Shown here one piece after another: positions 22,883 to 35,029 of a stretch of DNA of 64,000 bases. Position numbers and translations under genes: made by a program. How positions within the stretch are numbered: the first letter of the stretch is position 1; each line of letters starts with the position of its first letter. The notes below the pieces were generated by a model, which did no database searches, was not told the DNA's origin, and saw nothing but the letters and a program-made list of their open reading frames with translations. This DNA comes from Budorcas taxicolor (Eukaryota > Chordata > Mammalia > Artiodactyla > Bovidae), in the NCBI RefSeq assembly GCF_023091745.1, contig NC_068910.1, forward strand, positions 38,117,272 to 38,181,271, in the 5' to 3' direction.

Positions 22883-23995
22883 TGACATATAATGACTTAT
22901 GTAAAAGTACAGACAGAATTCATTCAGTCAAGTCATACTGCCTTAACCTAAATGATTTTTGGTTTCAAAGTTCAAATGTAATTACAAAGAAATGGAGGGG
23001 ACAGAAACAAGTTGCCAGTTAGAGCTAACAGGCATGCCAGGCAGCAGCTCACTTTCTTGAAATGCACGTTGACAATTAGCAATTAACATCTTCTGGAGAC
23101 AGGCAAATGATCAGGAAGCCTTCTGGCAGAAGAGGGAAATAAAGTTTCATTGTACCACTTAACAGATTTTTTATCACATGACAAATCAGGCACTTTTTCA
23201 TCCATAGTGAGAATATATTTTCTACCATAATTAGAAATGATTCAAGGCCTGATGCACTCTGGCTGGGTCTGAGTCTGAACAAGACAATTTGTTTGTTCAG
23301 TAAGACTTTGGTAGGTTTGTGCCAAAAAAAGAAAAGACCCATGAACTCCTCTTATCTTGTGGTGCCTGTAACAGCAAACTGAACCCTCAAACTGGCTCAC
23401 TTGTAAGGAGAATCCAACTCTTGGCTTTGCTTCAGGTAAGGATAGATTTGAGAGCTGACATGTCACCAGGACCCAGTCCTTCCTTCTCTGGGCTCTGCTC
23501 TGCCCAGTGCTGGCTAATTTCCATGTTCTACAAGTAGTAACGTGGCTGACTGTCAACAACATGGGGAAGTGCCTGTATTCTCCCAGGATCTAGTTCAATG
23601 CAAGTGAGTACTAATACTTTTCCCCTGAAAGTCAGAATAAAAATTCTGAGTTTGGTTATTACTGGCCTCAATTAAGTGACATGACCAAGCCCATTGCCCA
23701 AGAAAGAAATGTGTGATGATCTTGGTCCTAGGTCACACATGCATCCATGAGGGGGGGTCATCCCCAGCCCCAAACTCTGCCAAGTAACAGCGGGGAAGAG
23801 AGTTTCCTCAGGGAAATTGGAATTGTGGTAGCTGGGTGATTTGTGGTAAATTACAGATTTCAATTTCATGCCTGAAATAACATGTGCTCTTAGAGAAGAG
23901 TCACAAATTTGGACACCTTCCTAGAGATTGCAGTCTCATCTCTTTGTTTAAGGCTGAAGATTCTTAGACTTAAAGGAACTGAAATAGTGCATAAA
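22883..23995. other. Single-copy DNA
   Basis: No repeat recognised. Overlapping open frames on both strands at 23076-23562 show no conserved motif or splice context that I can defend. Confidence 0.4.
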
Positions 23996-24310
23996 GATTA
24001 AGTTCATAAGCTTTGCAAGCAGCCAATCCTGGCTTTGAGTTCTGATTCTGTAACTTATTAGCTCTGTGACCCTGGGAAACTTACTTTCTGATCTGAGTCT
24101 CATTTGGAACTAGGAGCAGTCATGAGGTCCACCTCACAAAATTGATAGGAGGATTAAATAAGACAGTGGATTTACAGCACCTAGCAATGCTGCACTTATT
24201 TCACATCCAATAAAAGATAGCTATTATTAATAGAGAGGGGGTAAAGACTTGCCCAAAGTGACACAGCTAATTAATGGCAAAGCTGGAAACTAAAAATGAA
24301 TTTCTTTACT
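23996..24310. repeat. Two MIR fragments
   Basis: 23996-24180 reads as forward MIR ('ttagctctgtgaccctgggaaacttac', 'gataggaggattaaataa'). 24225-24310 reads as reverse MIR core ('gacttgcccaaagtgacacagcta'). Confidence 0.6.
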
Positions 24311-24423
24311 TCTAGCTCAAAGCAAGAAGTGAATCAAACTGAAATTTAATGCACACAAGTTACTTATATCTAAAACATCACAGAATAAATCAGTTTCTTT
24401 TCCCAAATTGCTACCTGGAGGCT

Positions 24424-24686
24424 GCTGCTGCTAAGTCACTTCAGTCGTGTCCAACTCTGTGCGACCCCATAGATGGCAGCTCCCCAGGCTCCCCATCCCT
24501 GGGATTCTCCAGGCAAGAACACTGGAGTGGGTTGCCATTTCCTTCTCCAATGCATGAAAGTGAAAAGTGAAAGGGAAATTGCGCAGTTGTGTCTGACCCT
24601 TAGCATGGACTGCAGCCTACCAGGCTCCTCCATCCATGGGATTTTCCAGGCAAGAGTACTGGAGTGGGGTGCCATTGCCTTCTCCA
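24424..24686 (-). mobile_element. Bov-A2 SINE (BovA dimer)
   Basis: Two BovA monomers in tandem joined by the 'atgcatgaaagtgaaaagtg' linker, with the (GCT)n tail at the left end. Perfect 11-bp duplication ACCTGGAGGCT at 24413-24423 and 24687-24697. Confidence 0.95.
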
Positions 24687-24697
24687 ACCTGGAGGCT

Positions 24698-25802
24698 AAT
24701 AGTCCCCATTTCATAAAAAAAGCCACATGTTAACATCACCAGAACTTCTTGAGAAAGGGCCAGGAGAAGCCCATTGTATTTTACTCTACCAACCTTGAGA
24801 AGCAAATTAGAGAAGGTACCATTGACCTGATACACACAAGGAGACCCTTGGGAAGATGTGGCTAACCTGTCCGATTAACCAAGTATTTCCTGAGCACTCT
24901 CTGTGTATCTGGGAATGTATGAAACAGCAAAATAGAAGCATGGTCTCTGCATTCAAAGACCTTATTCTTATCAGGAAATGAGTTGACTGGGTGATGGAGA
25001 TGAAAAGTATTCAAGGCGTTAAGGGAGAAAGGATCGCTAAGGACAGGTATGGAAAATGCATGAGCAGCTAGGCCAGATTTGATTAAGAAGAAAGAAAGAG
25101 GGAGAGGGAATCCTCCAGGTGAGGGATTCAGCATAAGCAAAGGTACAAAAAGAGATGAATATGATGTGGGAGAGCTGGAAGAGAAGCATGAAGGGTAAAG
25201 TGAAGAGCAGGAAATGAAAGCTGAGAAGGCAGCTCTGGATTCAGGACTGAAGAGGCTGCATGTGAGTGGATTAAGGCTCAGGAGCACAAACCAGCAAGAA
25301 ATGACCCCTCTATTCACAACATCCACTAGATCTCCAGCTCTTTACCTTAGCTCTCAAGGTCTTCCATGCTCTGATTCATGCCCCACTTGGCTTTTCTTCC
25401 TCTTCTAGATATGCCTCATACTCTTACCCAACCATGCCGATCATTGTTAGCGAAACCTTCCTTGACAGAATCCTGTCTGTAGACATTTCCACATTTCACA
25501 GTGTGTTTCTTATACTTAAAATGCCTTTCCTGTCTCACCTCTGCTTGGCATACTTTTACCTACTGTAATGTTCAAGTCATGAAACCCTATTCATGAATAA
25601 TCATTCTTTAAAATTGACAACAGAAAATAAGAGTTGACTAAGGGCTTTCATGTCCACTATTTCATTTAATAACACTCTTCCTGGAGCGTGTCACATTCCA
25701 AATTAATTTTGACATATCCCTTTTCTGAATCCCATGCAAGAGTAATAGCAAAAATCATAATAATGGTGGTAATGAAAATAACACAACTCTTCAATAAATA
25801 CT
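24698..25802. other. Single-copy or ancient DNA
   Basis: About 24870-25000 carries a vague 'gcactctctgtgtatctggga' ancient-repeat signature. The 154-codon frame at 24862-25326 (-) is Ser/Leu-rich over a purine-rich opposite strand and matches nothing I know. Confidence 0.4.
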
Positions 25803-25927
25803 AAATGGCAACCCACTCCAGTATTCTTGCCCAGAGAATCCCAGGGACAGAGGAGCCTGTTGGGCTGCCATCTATGGGGTCGCACAGAGTCGGTCATGAC
25901 TGACATGACTTAGGAGCAGCAGCAGCA
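25803..25927 (+). mobile_element. BovA monomer (Bov-A2 3' half)
   Basis: Starts inside the BovA unit at 'aatggcaacccactccag' and ends in (AGC)n, as the second monomer of Bov-A2 does. Confidence 0.88.
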
Positions 25928-25938
25928 TAGTGTCATAC

Positions 25939-26070
25939 GGAGAAGGCAATGGCAACCCACTCCAGTACTCTTGCCTGGAAAATCCCAGAGATGGGGGAGC
26001 CTGGTGGGCTGCCATCTCTGGGATCACACAGAGTCAGACACGACTGAAGCGACTCAGCAGCAGCAGCAGC
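25939..26070 (+). mobile_element. BovA monomer, tandem neighbour
   Basis: Complete BovA monomer from 'ggagaaggcaatggcaaccc' to (CAG)n, lying 11 bp downstream of the previous one in the same orientation. Confidence 0.88.
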
Positions 26071-26084
26071 AAGCACTTTGCATG

Positions 26085-26262
26085 CATTAACTAATTTAGT
26101 ATTTAATAACTCCATGAGCAAATCTGTCATACCCATTTTACCGATGAGAAAACTGAGACTCAGAGAGGGTGAGTAATTGCCCAAGCCCACAAAGCTAATA
26201 AATGGCACAGCCAAGGTTTGAACTCCAAAGTCTCTGTTCTTAACCCGTCATGCTATCAGAGA
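26085..26262 (-). repeat. MIR SINE
   Basis: 'ttttaccgatgagaaaactgagactcagagagggtgagtaattgccca' type core with 'aaatggcacagccaaggtttgaa' following; well preserved. Confidence 0.8.
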
Positions 26263-26559
26263 AGATTGTTGTCCTCTAACAGAAGTGATCATGTACTACC
26301 TTTGATATTTATCTATGTACATGTCTTAACTTCTTCATAAGATTTAACACTTTTTGGAGGAATAGAGCATGTTTACCTGTGTTAATAATAAATAATATTT
26401 GAATAGTAATTGGATAACTTACAAAGCACTTTAGTATACCAGTACATGGAATTCACACCACAATATTGTGACATTAGATTCATGTCCACCTTGCATATGA
26501 GAAAATTAAGTGAGATGACTTAAGTGATATCATCAAGGATTTACTGCTAGTAAGTTACA
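26263..26559. other. Single-copy AT-rich DNA
   Basis: Nothing supportable. Confidence 0.35.
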
Positions 26560-26850
26560 TACTTTCCACGAATCTGGTACATACTTTCAACCAAAATCTG
26601 GTGGCAGTTGCTGGAGTTGTATAAACACTGTAATCCTCTCACACCTCCCCGAGATAGCTGGGAGGTGTGTGTTCCGTGCCAGTCCTCAGAGGTCCCCAAT
26701 GGGAAGAAACTCTGGTTACCTTCAGTGACCTGCTTGACCACATACTCCTTATTGCCTCCTTCCTTATCTCACCTTCTCCAGCCCCAGTAAACTGCTTTCA
26801 CTCAAGTTCTTCTCTTAGTGTCTGCTTCTAGGGAAAGCAAAATTAAGACA
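26560..26850 (+). repeat. Possible LTR remnant
   Basis: Its end, 'gtctgcttctagggaaagcaaaattaagaca', resembles the 3' end of mammalian ERVL/MaLR-type LTRs. The rest is not diagnostic. Confidence 0.3.
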
Positions 26851-29448
26851 TTCTTCCCGAAGCAGTGTTCCCAATGGATCAGAAGGATGAAGTTAGGGAG
26901 ATAAAATAATCAGGAATTTTAGACCATGCAATTTCCATTTTCAATTCTTTAAACAAAGAAGAGAGAGAGCTGTTATAGTCAGGCATTTGATAGACTACAG
27001 CCTGTTAAATTCATTGCAAGTCAAAATTTCTGCTTAAAGGGGCCCTGGTATTAAATTGACAGTTGCCTTGGAATTCAAAATAGAACTTGTTAGAACAGAC
27101 TAGAGAGATTTCTTTTTTGCATTTCTCTAGTTATTTCCATTACAGAGAAAAACACACTTCTGTCACTTGCTCCTTTGCTCTGATTACAGCCTACAGTAAT
27201 TTCTGAGATTCTTAGGTTAAACTGGAACTCCCATTTATGCCAGATAGCATAGCTTTTTCTGAAAGTGTCAAAATCTTAGCCTGAATCAAAAATCTTAATG
27301 TAGTCAAGGGTGTTAAAAAATAAACATGCAAACAATTTAATTTGATGAAGAAATATTTGGGAAAACAGAGCTAAAAATGCTCACACATAAATACATGCAC
27401 ATTGGTCCAGGGGATTATTTTAATCCAATGGTGGCTTTATTATTCTTATAAAATTTCTGGCCCTCTCCCCAGAGGGGAAAACTGGAGCAGAGAAATGTTA
27501 AGTCAAGTGGCAGAGCAGGGCTGATGCTTCAATAGCCACATCATAAAGAATACTTCAGATTGGGGAAAGCATATTCCTCAAAATCATAGCTTCATTTTCC
27601 ATTTATCAACGGATACATTTATATCTTAAGAAGCACTACGCAGGTATAAATATTTTATTTCATATGATTTTAAAAGCCATCTTTCCAGGAAGAGTCCTGT
27701 TTAAAATATGAGGTGGGAAGCTACTTACAAGCTCTGGTTAAGATGTCAAAGATGATATCTGCTTTAGAGATAGAAAATCTGGCGCAGAGCTTAGAAGTGG
27801 TGTTGTTCACTTGGCCCTCCAGCTAAACCAGTGAGAAAACTAAGAGTAAAGTCTTTGCATCTTCAAATTCCTCAGGGTTAGCCTGGCACATGGGGAGCGA
27901 GGGAGTCTGGGCTCTGTGACTATGTATTAAAACTAGGAACGTTATTGAGATTCTCAGAGCATCTTTGTTTAGAGGTTTATCTCAACACATAATGATTTCA
28001 CTTATTCTCAGACTATCTCTAATGGGCAAACTACAGTTAAAAGACACTGCTTTTCTCTTCTAAGGAGGAAACAAAGAAAAAGGATTGCAAGAAGACTGTC
28101 ATAGTCCCAAGAGGGACTGCAGATTGGATAAAGGAGAGTTATGAAGATTTTTGTACCACCAATACTCCATGTCTCACAAAGCAAAATTCTTAAATCTGGA
28201 AAAAATGAGAAAATTAGGGACTCGGGTATATAGAAAAGTGAATGCCTGAGAAAAAGTTTTTAAAATTCTTACTGCATTCTTAGGAAAGATAAAGGAAGCT
28301 AAAGCAAAATTCACCTGCTCAGATAAAGGGTTGAGTGGGTCCAGTCAGTGTTTTGCTGTGCTAAGATGGGCTCTGTTTATGACGCCATCATGAGCAAAGC
28401 AACAGCTGTGTTTTGGGAAGTGTTGAAGGCATCCTCTTCAGTACATTCTCTCACGCAGTTATCCTAAACTGGATAGGTTAAATAAAGGTTACCACAAGCT
28501 TGTTCTCATATTAGGCAGCATACTTGGTCTTCCTCCATATTCTATAGAAAGCTGCAGCCAACACTTAATCTAAAGAAATGCAAATTAAAACTACTTGCAT
28601 TAAGAGAAAGCCCCAACAGAGCTCAAAAGTTTTACTTAAAACCACATTGGTTTCTCAGTCTGGTCATTTATTAAATTTATGTTTATCATATGGGGTAGGC
28701 TGGTTAGGTTATATTAATTCCATTTTAGAGATGATGGGGCTATGATTCATAGTAAAGAAAAGATATCAAGTAATTCTTCAGATTTAATAGCATGAAGCCA
28801 TGTAGAAAGTGCCATTTACTATAGTGGAAAAAAGGCACTTTCTTTTGTTTGTTTGTTTTGATTATACTTCAACCAGGAAAGTCAAGGGAATGGCCTAGAT
28901 GTTTGATATCGAGATTTCTATTCTTCTCATAGGCTGTGAGGCTGACTCTTTTCACTACTGATTCCTCCGTCTATTTTCAAAGGTGGACTTGTAATGGTAA
29001 TGGTAATTGCCAAAGTAATTCCTCTATTATTGCTCTGCTCTTTGGGTGTCCTTTTCTTCAGCTAAAGGTTGTTGCACCCACTAATCAGAAATACGGAAAA
29101 TGCCCTCAAAGGTCATTTTTGAAGCCTTGTCTTAAAGAGAAATCTCTTTTGCAACCAAGTCAGGATCCTTTGCTATTTCCCCAAGAAGATAACTTCATAG
29201 ACATTGTTCTCATTTGCAAGAACTTACCAATATTAATTGAAAATTTTCAGGGGGGAGAATTAAGTTGGAGTCAGGAAACATACTCTTGGGTAAAGCATTT
29301 AATTGCCCCAGTAACAAAATCTCTTATTTGCAAATTAGGGTGTTGGAATGATCTCTGTGGTACATTTCAGTTCTAGACCCATTATAATTCCATGTCAAAT
29401 ATGTTGTTATTAAAAATAAAGAAAAATACTTTATAATTGACTCTAATG
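26851..29448. other. Long single-copy stretch, no gene seen
   Basis: Longest repeat-poor part of the left half. A 146-codon open frame at 28936-29376 (+) is the best open frame; it has no domain, signal peptide or neighbouring exon signal that I recognise. A (GTTT)n patch lies near 28843-28858. Confidence 0.45.
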
Positions 29449-30835
29449 GTACCAAGAACTTAACAGATGTTCAAGCTGGGTTTAGAAAAGGCAGAGGAAT
29501 CAGATATAAAATTGCCAACATTTGCTGGATCATAGAGAAAGCAAGGGAATTCCAGAAGAACATCTACTTCTGCTTCATTGACTATGCTAAAGCCTTTGAC
29601 TATGTGGATCACAAAAATACTGGAAAATTCTGAAAGAGATGGGAATACTAAATAGACCACTTTACCTGTCTCCTGAGAAACCTGTATACAGGTCAAGAGG
29701 CAACAGTTACAACTGGAAATGGAACATCTGGTTGGTTCAAAATTGGGAAAGGAGTACGACAAGGCTTTCTATTGTCCCCATCCTTAGTTAACTTCTATGC
29801 AGAGCACATCATTTGAAATGCCAGCCTGTATGACTTACAAGCTGGAATCAAGATTGCTGGGAGAAATATCAACAACATCAGATATGAAGATGATATCATT
29901 CTAATGGCAGAAAGTGAATTGGAACTAAAGAGGAACTTCACCTTTGAAGATGGTGAAAAGTCTGGCTTGAAACTCAACATTAAAAAAACTAAGATCATGG
30001 CTTCCAGTCCCATCACTTCATGGCAAAGAGAAGAAGAAAAAGTGGAAACTGACAGGTTTTATTTTCTTGGGCTCCAAAATCACTGTGAACAGTGCATGAC
30101 TGCAGCCACGAAATTGAACGTTGCTTGCTCCTTGGAAGAAAAGCTATGACAAACCTAGACAGCATCTTAAAAAGCAGAGACATCATCTTACTAACAAAGG
30201 TCCTTATGGTCAAAGCTATGGTTTTTCTAGTAGTCATGTATGGATGTGAGAGTTGGACCATAAAGAAGGCTGAGAGCTGAAGAAATGATGCTTTTCAATT
30301 GTGGTGTCAGAGAAAACTCTTGAGAATCCCATGGTCTGCAAGGAGATCAAACCAGCCAATCCTAAAGGAAATCAACCCTGAATATTCTTTGGCAGGACTA
30401 ATGCTGAAGCTCCAATACTTTGGCCACTTGATGTGAAGAGCTGACTCATTGGAAAAGACCTGATGCTGGGAAAGATTGAAGGCAAAAGGAAAAGGGGGTG
30501 GCAGAGGATGAGCATCATCAACTCAATGAACATGAATTTGAGCAAACTCTGGTGGCTCAGCTGGTTAAGAATCCACCTGCAATGCAGGAGACCTGGGTTT
30601 GTTTCCTGGGTTGGGAAGATCCCCTGGAGAAGGGAAAGGCTACCCACTCCAGTATGCTGGCCTGGAGAATTCTATGGTCTGTTTAGTCCATGGGTTCACA
30701 GAGTCAGACACAACTGAGTGACTTTCACTTTCACTTCCTGGGAACTAAGAAGATAGGACAGAGGAGCCTGGTGTGCTGCAGTACGTGGGGTGGCAACGAG
30801 TTGGACACGACTTAGTGACTGAACAACAACAACAA
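29449..30835 (+). mobile_element. Old BovB LINE 3' part, split by a Bov-tA
   Basis: Starts abruptly in the RT 'DVQAGFRKGRG' codons and runs to a (AAC)n 3' tail at about 30819-30835, not the GTTCA tail of the young copies. The RT frame is broken by several indels and stops. YADD is altered: the sequence around 29887 reads YEDD. Interrupted by a Bov-tA at 30547-30737, after which BovB resumes ('ggagcctggtgtgctgcagt'). Compare the oppositely oriented piece at 35621-36605. Confidence 0.9.
30547..30737 (+). mobile_element. Bov-tA SINE nested in BovB
   Basis: tRNA-like head 'ggtggctcagctggttaaga', 'gacctgggtttgtttcctgg' in place of the B box, BovA-like middle and BovB-like 3' part. It postdates its host BovB. 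Confidence 0.9.
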
Positions 30836-31440
30836 TGAAATGTTAGAATTCTATAAACTAGAGATAAGGAATTACTGCCTGCCTCTTGAGCTATAAAGGT
30901 TTTTTGTGGGGATCTGTTTTCATCTCATAGACTGAGGAGAGGAAAAAGGAAAAGTTTGGTGTTGGATAAAAGGGAAACTTAATTTACCCTACTTAGTTAC
31001 TAACCCTTTAACAACTGGTAACACTTCATTCAAGATCTCTGACTAGAAGGCAATCATTCAGGGATAAATATAATTCATGTCTTGCATAAAACATGGAGGT
31101 ACTTAGGGAAGGATGCCCTGTTTTCAAAATGGCAAGATTTCTAACCATTTGTTAAAGCTAGACAGCCCATTTTTACCCACAGTGGTCAGAAGATTAGAAG
31201 GGGTAGTCCCAGAAAACAAGATTTTCAAAAACCAATAAACCCAGATCAAACAACTTTGAAGACTTAAAAGACAGAAGAAATTGATATTAAAGAAGCCACC
31301 CAACAAAGTCAAAATTAAATGAAATAGTGAGGGTGCCTTAGAAAGCTCATATTTCTCCTTGTGTAAGTAGAAAACATGCTACCTCCTGGGGCCCTTCTAA
31401 CTCTAGAATCTTAAGATTCTGTGGCTTTATGATTGCCTAT
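30836..31440. other. Single-copy DNA
   Basis: No gene or repeat recognised. Confidence 0.4.
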
Positions 31441-31450
31441 ATTGTTTAAT

Positions 31451-31725
31451 CGGAGAAGGCAATGGCAACCCACTCCAGTACTCTTGCCTGGAAAATCCCA
31501 TGGACGGAGGGGCCTGGTAGGCTGCAGTCCATGGGGTCGCTAGGAGTCGGACACGACTGAGCGACTTCACTTTGACTTTTCACTTCATGCATTGGAGAAG
31601 GAAATGGCAGGCCACTCCAGTGTTCTTGCCTGGAGAATCCCAGGGACGGGGGAGCCTGGTGGGCTGCTGTCTATGGGGTCGCACAGTCGGACATGACTGA
31701 AGCGACTTAGCAGAAGCAGCAGCAG
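31451..31725 (+). mobile_element. Bov-A2 SINE, full dimer
   Basis: Two BovA monomers with a linker ('acttcatgcattggagaagg') and an AGC-rich tail. Perfect 10-bp duplication ATTGTTTAAT at 31441-31450 and 31726-31735. Little diverged. Confidence 0.96.
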
Positions 31726-31735
31726 ATTGTTTAAT

Positions 31736-32206
31736 AGATTAATGGAATGTAATTATTTTAAAATAATGTCAAATTAACTATCATTATCCTGCTCTTTCAG
31801 ACATAGTCCCTTTTGCTGGGATGTCTTTGTTGACCATAAATCACTAGAATAACAAAACAATAGACTTAACCCAAATATATTAATATCCCAGATTTTCAGG
31901 TCATTCCCTCTAAAACTGAAACTAGATGGAAGTGTCATTGGCCTGACTTCATTTATCATTTTTACCAATTCCACTGATCCATTCTACAAATTGTTATCCA
32001 TTGTTTTTATTTTTTTTATCCATTGTTTTTAAAGTTCACTTGGTTTAGATGGTATTTTCCATAATAGTGAGAAATGCAGTTAGATCTCAGAGTAAAGGCT
32101 TACACACTGTAATATTAATAGTTTGTTTTTCCATTATCCAGTGGACTATTGTCCTTCTGACATTAATTAGCATGAACTCTGACCCAGCTTTTATTTGCTT
32201 GGCCTT
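31736..32206. other. Single-copy AT-rich DNA
   Basis: No gene or repeat recognised. Confidence 0.4.
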
Positions 32207-32214
32207 AATGAAGT

Positions 32215-32840
32215 AGATGGGGAAACAGTGGAAACAGTGTCAGACTTTATCTTTTTGGGCTCCAAAATCAATGCAGATGGTGACTGCAGCCATGAAATTA
32301 AAAGACACTTACTCCTTGGAAGAAAAGTTATGACCAACCTAGATAGCTTATTCAAAAGCAGAGACATTACTTTGCCAACAAAGGTCCATTTAGTCAAGGC
32401 TATGGTTTTTCCAGTAGTCATGTATGGATGCGAGAGTGGACTGTGAAGAAAGCTGAGCACTGAAGAATTGATGTTGTTCAATTGTGGTGTTGAAGAAGAC
32501 CCTTGAGAGTTCCTTGGACTGCAGGGAGATCCAACCAGTCCATTCTGAAGGAGATTAGCCCTGGGATTTCTTTGGAAGGAATGATGCTGAAGGTGAAACT
32601 CCAGTACTTTGGCCACCTCATGCGAAGAGTTGACTCATTGGAAAAGACTCTGAGGCTGGGAGGGATTGGGGGCAGGAGGAAAAGGGGACGACAGAGGATG
32701 AGATGGCTGGATGGCATCACCGACTCGATGGACGTGAGTTTGAGTGAACTCCGGGAGATGGTGATGGACAGGGAGGCCTGGCGTGCTGCGATTCATGCAA
32801 AGAGTCGGACACGACTGAGAGACTGAACTGAACTAAATTG
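32215..32840 (+). mobile_element. BovB LINE, 5'-truncated, young type
   Basis: Last ~0.63 kb of BovB beginning at the 'DGETVETVSDF' codons; the 3' end is of the GAACT type. Flanked by AATGAAGT at 32207-32214 and 32841-32848. The C-terminal RT frame is open in two parts (32195-32446 and 32503-32826), separated by a frameshift at 'YGCES'. Confidence 0.93.
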
Positions 32841-32927
32841 AATGAAGTGAAACAGTTCCAGTGTTTCAGCTTTCCTTGGGGTTTCTTTGGATGGCTTATA
32901 CATTTTTATGAAGGCTACTAAGAATGT

Positions 32928-33095
32928 GATATCATCACTTAGTGGCTCAGAGGATAAAGCATCTGCCTGCAATGCAGGAGACCCGGGTTCGATCCCTGGG
33001 TTGGGACGATCCCCTGGAGATGAAAATGGCAACCCACTCCAGTATCTTTCCTGGAGAATCCCATGAACAGAGGAGCCTGGTAGGCTATAGTTCAT
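32928..33095 (+). mobile_element. Bov-tA SINE, 3'-shortened
   Basis: tRNA-like head with a well-kept B box ('gggttcgatccc' at about 32987-32998) and BovA middle; stops at 'ggctatagttca'. Flanked by TAAGAATGT at 32919-32927 and 33096-33104. Confidence 0.93.
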
Positions 33096-33264
33096 TAAGA
33101 ATGTATTTTAACAGTGATTTTTATCTTTGAATGCAAAATACATAAAAGAATTTGCATTTGCCAGGTTATTAGGCTACAATTAGGCATCTGTGAAAGTCTA
33201 TTGTAAATGATAAAATACTTCACCACTATTAATGATAATAATAAGTGTTTGATGTGATGTAGGG

Positions 33265-33520
33265 TAGTGACATTGCATGGGCTTTGAAGGCAGAGTAAAC
33301 TGGGTTTGAAGCTTGCCTATGAACTTTATGACTTTGGTGAGTTTGTTAACCTCTGAGTGAGTGCCACTTTTGCTGGCGTATAAAGTGCAAATAATATCAG
33401 TACCTACCTCTCCGCATCTTCCTCAATGCTAAGTGTAGAGGATATTTTTTAAAGGACTTACATAATGTCTGCTCAATACATATCAACTATTTTTATTAAT
33501 TGTATTAGCTCAACAAATAT
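33265..33520 (+). repeat. MIR SINE
   Basis: 'gggctttgaaggcagagtaaactgggtt', 'gtttgttaacctctgagtga', 'cagtacctacctctcc', and an end like 'tgctcaatacatatcaact'. Confidence 0.7.
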
Positions 33521-34513
33521 TTGTTGATAGAAAAAAGTACTGATAAATTAATCAACGAATTATTGTGAGGACTAAATGAGAAAACGAATGCAACAGACTT
33601 AGCACAAAGCCTAGATGATGCTCTGTTCCACTGCCTCGCAGAAATCACCCATCATAAGGTGCAACATTATTGTGTGTTCCTCCAAGAAAGAAAAATTTCT
33701 GCCGATTAATTTTAAGACATAAATAACTATGAGACACATCCCTATTGCAAAGAGATAAAATTCTGGGAAAAATGCACCTTAGAATCGATGAAATATAATA
33801 GTTCATATAAATAGTACTATGATAAGAGATAGAGAAGAGGAAAAGGAAAGACAGTAAATTCTCAATAAACATTATTTCTTGGTAACCTGATCTGTGAATT
33901 TTACATTTATTTATATCTCAAACTATAATTCTTGCTAGAGAAGAAGAAAAAGTAAGGAACTTGCCAGAGAGAACCAACAAAGAATCATGACAACAGTGAC
34001 AAATCTCCCACAATATGCAGGGAGTTCTTGAAGGAAATGAGTCCTTGGGCACCAGATCCCCACCTCCTAATGCAAGTATCTCTTCCACAGCGTCTCTTAC
34101 ATACACGAATGATAGTTAGGTTGCATTTCATTCCTGAGCCCCTTTCAACAGGTCTTAGAGTTGCTTTTGTGGAAATGTAAATCCGCTTCCAGGGGCTGAC
34201 ACTGGAGTAGGTGGGGAAAGAATGGCAGTGTGTGGGGGTGTGCTAATCATCAGTGCCAACCTTGATGGGAAGGTGGGTGACACTTGCTAATTCTAAATGG
34301 CAAAGAGGGGAAGCAGCATTTTAAGTACAATTCAGGTAGAGCTGGAAAATAAATGACATAGAAAAGGCGGCAGAGCACCCATTTATTTCAAAAAAGTCTT
34401 CCAGCAACTGAAATAGGTAGGAGAGAAGAGGTGGAAGAAGGCATCTGTGATAATGCAGGAATATCTTTGAGCAAAGGGGCTAAGAGAAAACAGTGCAGTT
34501 GTTGCTCTTGGGG
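33521..34513. other. Single-copy DNA
   Basis: No gene or confident repeat. Confidence 0.4.
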
Positions 34514-34537
34514 GTGTGTGTGTGTGTGTGTGTGTGT
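34514..34537 (+). repeat. (GT)n microsatellite
   Basis: About twelve uninterrupted GT units. Confidence 0.95.
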
Positions 34538-34698
34538 AAGCGGAGGGGGGCAGTCAGCAACATTTTAGGACACAAACATTTTATCCTACCAATCAGTCAG
34601 CATGTCAATCTTGAGCAAGTCTTCATGGCCAACAAACCAGCCCTATTAGAACCTAAATGAGTTTGAGAATAGAAGAAACACTGGAAACCATCTAACAC

Positions 34699-34857
34699 AG
34701 TGGCTCCCAATCCTGACTATGCTAGAATCATCCAGAAAGCTTTTTAAACACACAAGTTCTTGAGACATTACCCCTAGGGATTCTGATTTAACTGGTCTTG
34801 GATGGGACCCAGCAAATGGTGTTGTTTAAAAGCTTCCCCAGGTGACTCTAATATATC
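34699..34857 (+). repeat. MER5A-like hAT-Charlie DNA transposon
   Basis: 'cagtggctcccaatcctgac' start, 'agaatcatccagaaagcttt', 'gggattctgatttaactggtct' and 'ccccaggtgactctaat' occur in order. Non-autonomous, ancient. Confidence 0.75.
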
Positions 34858-34865
34858 CTGATCTA

Positions 34866-34928
34866 GTTGGGCTGCCACATGTGGAGTCACACAGAGTCGG
34901 ACACGACTGACACGACTCAACAGCAGCA
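34866..34928 (+). mobile_element. BovA SINE 3' fragment
   Basis: Starts at 'gttgggctgccacatg' and ends 'cacgactcaacagcagca'; just the BovB-like tail. Confidence 0.8.
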
Positions 34929-35029
34929 ATTCAACCTCTTCATTTTACAAATAAAGAAACTAAGGCCTAGAGCAGTACAGTGGCTGCCCATGAATACATA
35001 GCTAAATGATCCAACAGAGCTAAGATTCT

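Noticed and set aside
24862..25326. 154-codon Ser/Leu-rich frame
   Set aside because: Comes from a purine-biased stretch on the opposite strand; no family resemblance.
28936..29376. 146-codon open frame in single-copy DNA
   Set aside because: No domain or splice context recognised; length is compatible with chance in 64 kb read in six frames.
32980..33000. tRNA gene suggested by the B-box 'gggttcgatccc'
   Set aside because: It is the tRNA-derived head of a Bov-tA SINE; no cloverleaf with paired acceptor stem is present.
34514..34537. Possible CRISPR-like or other structured array
   Set aside because: It is a plain GT microsatellite; no spaced direct repeats of CRISPR type occur anywhere, and the DNA is from a vertebrate.
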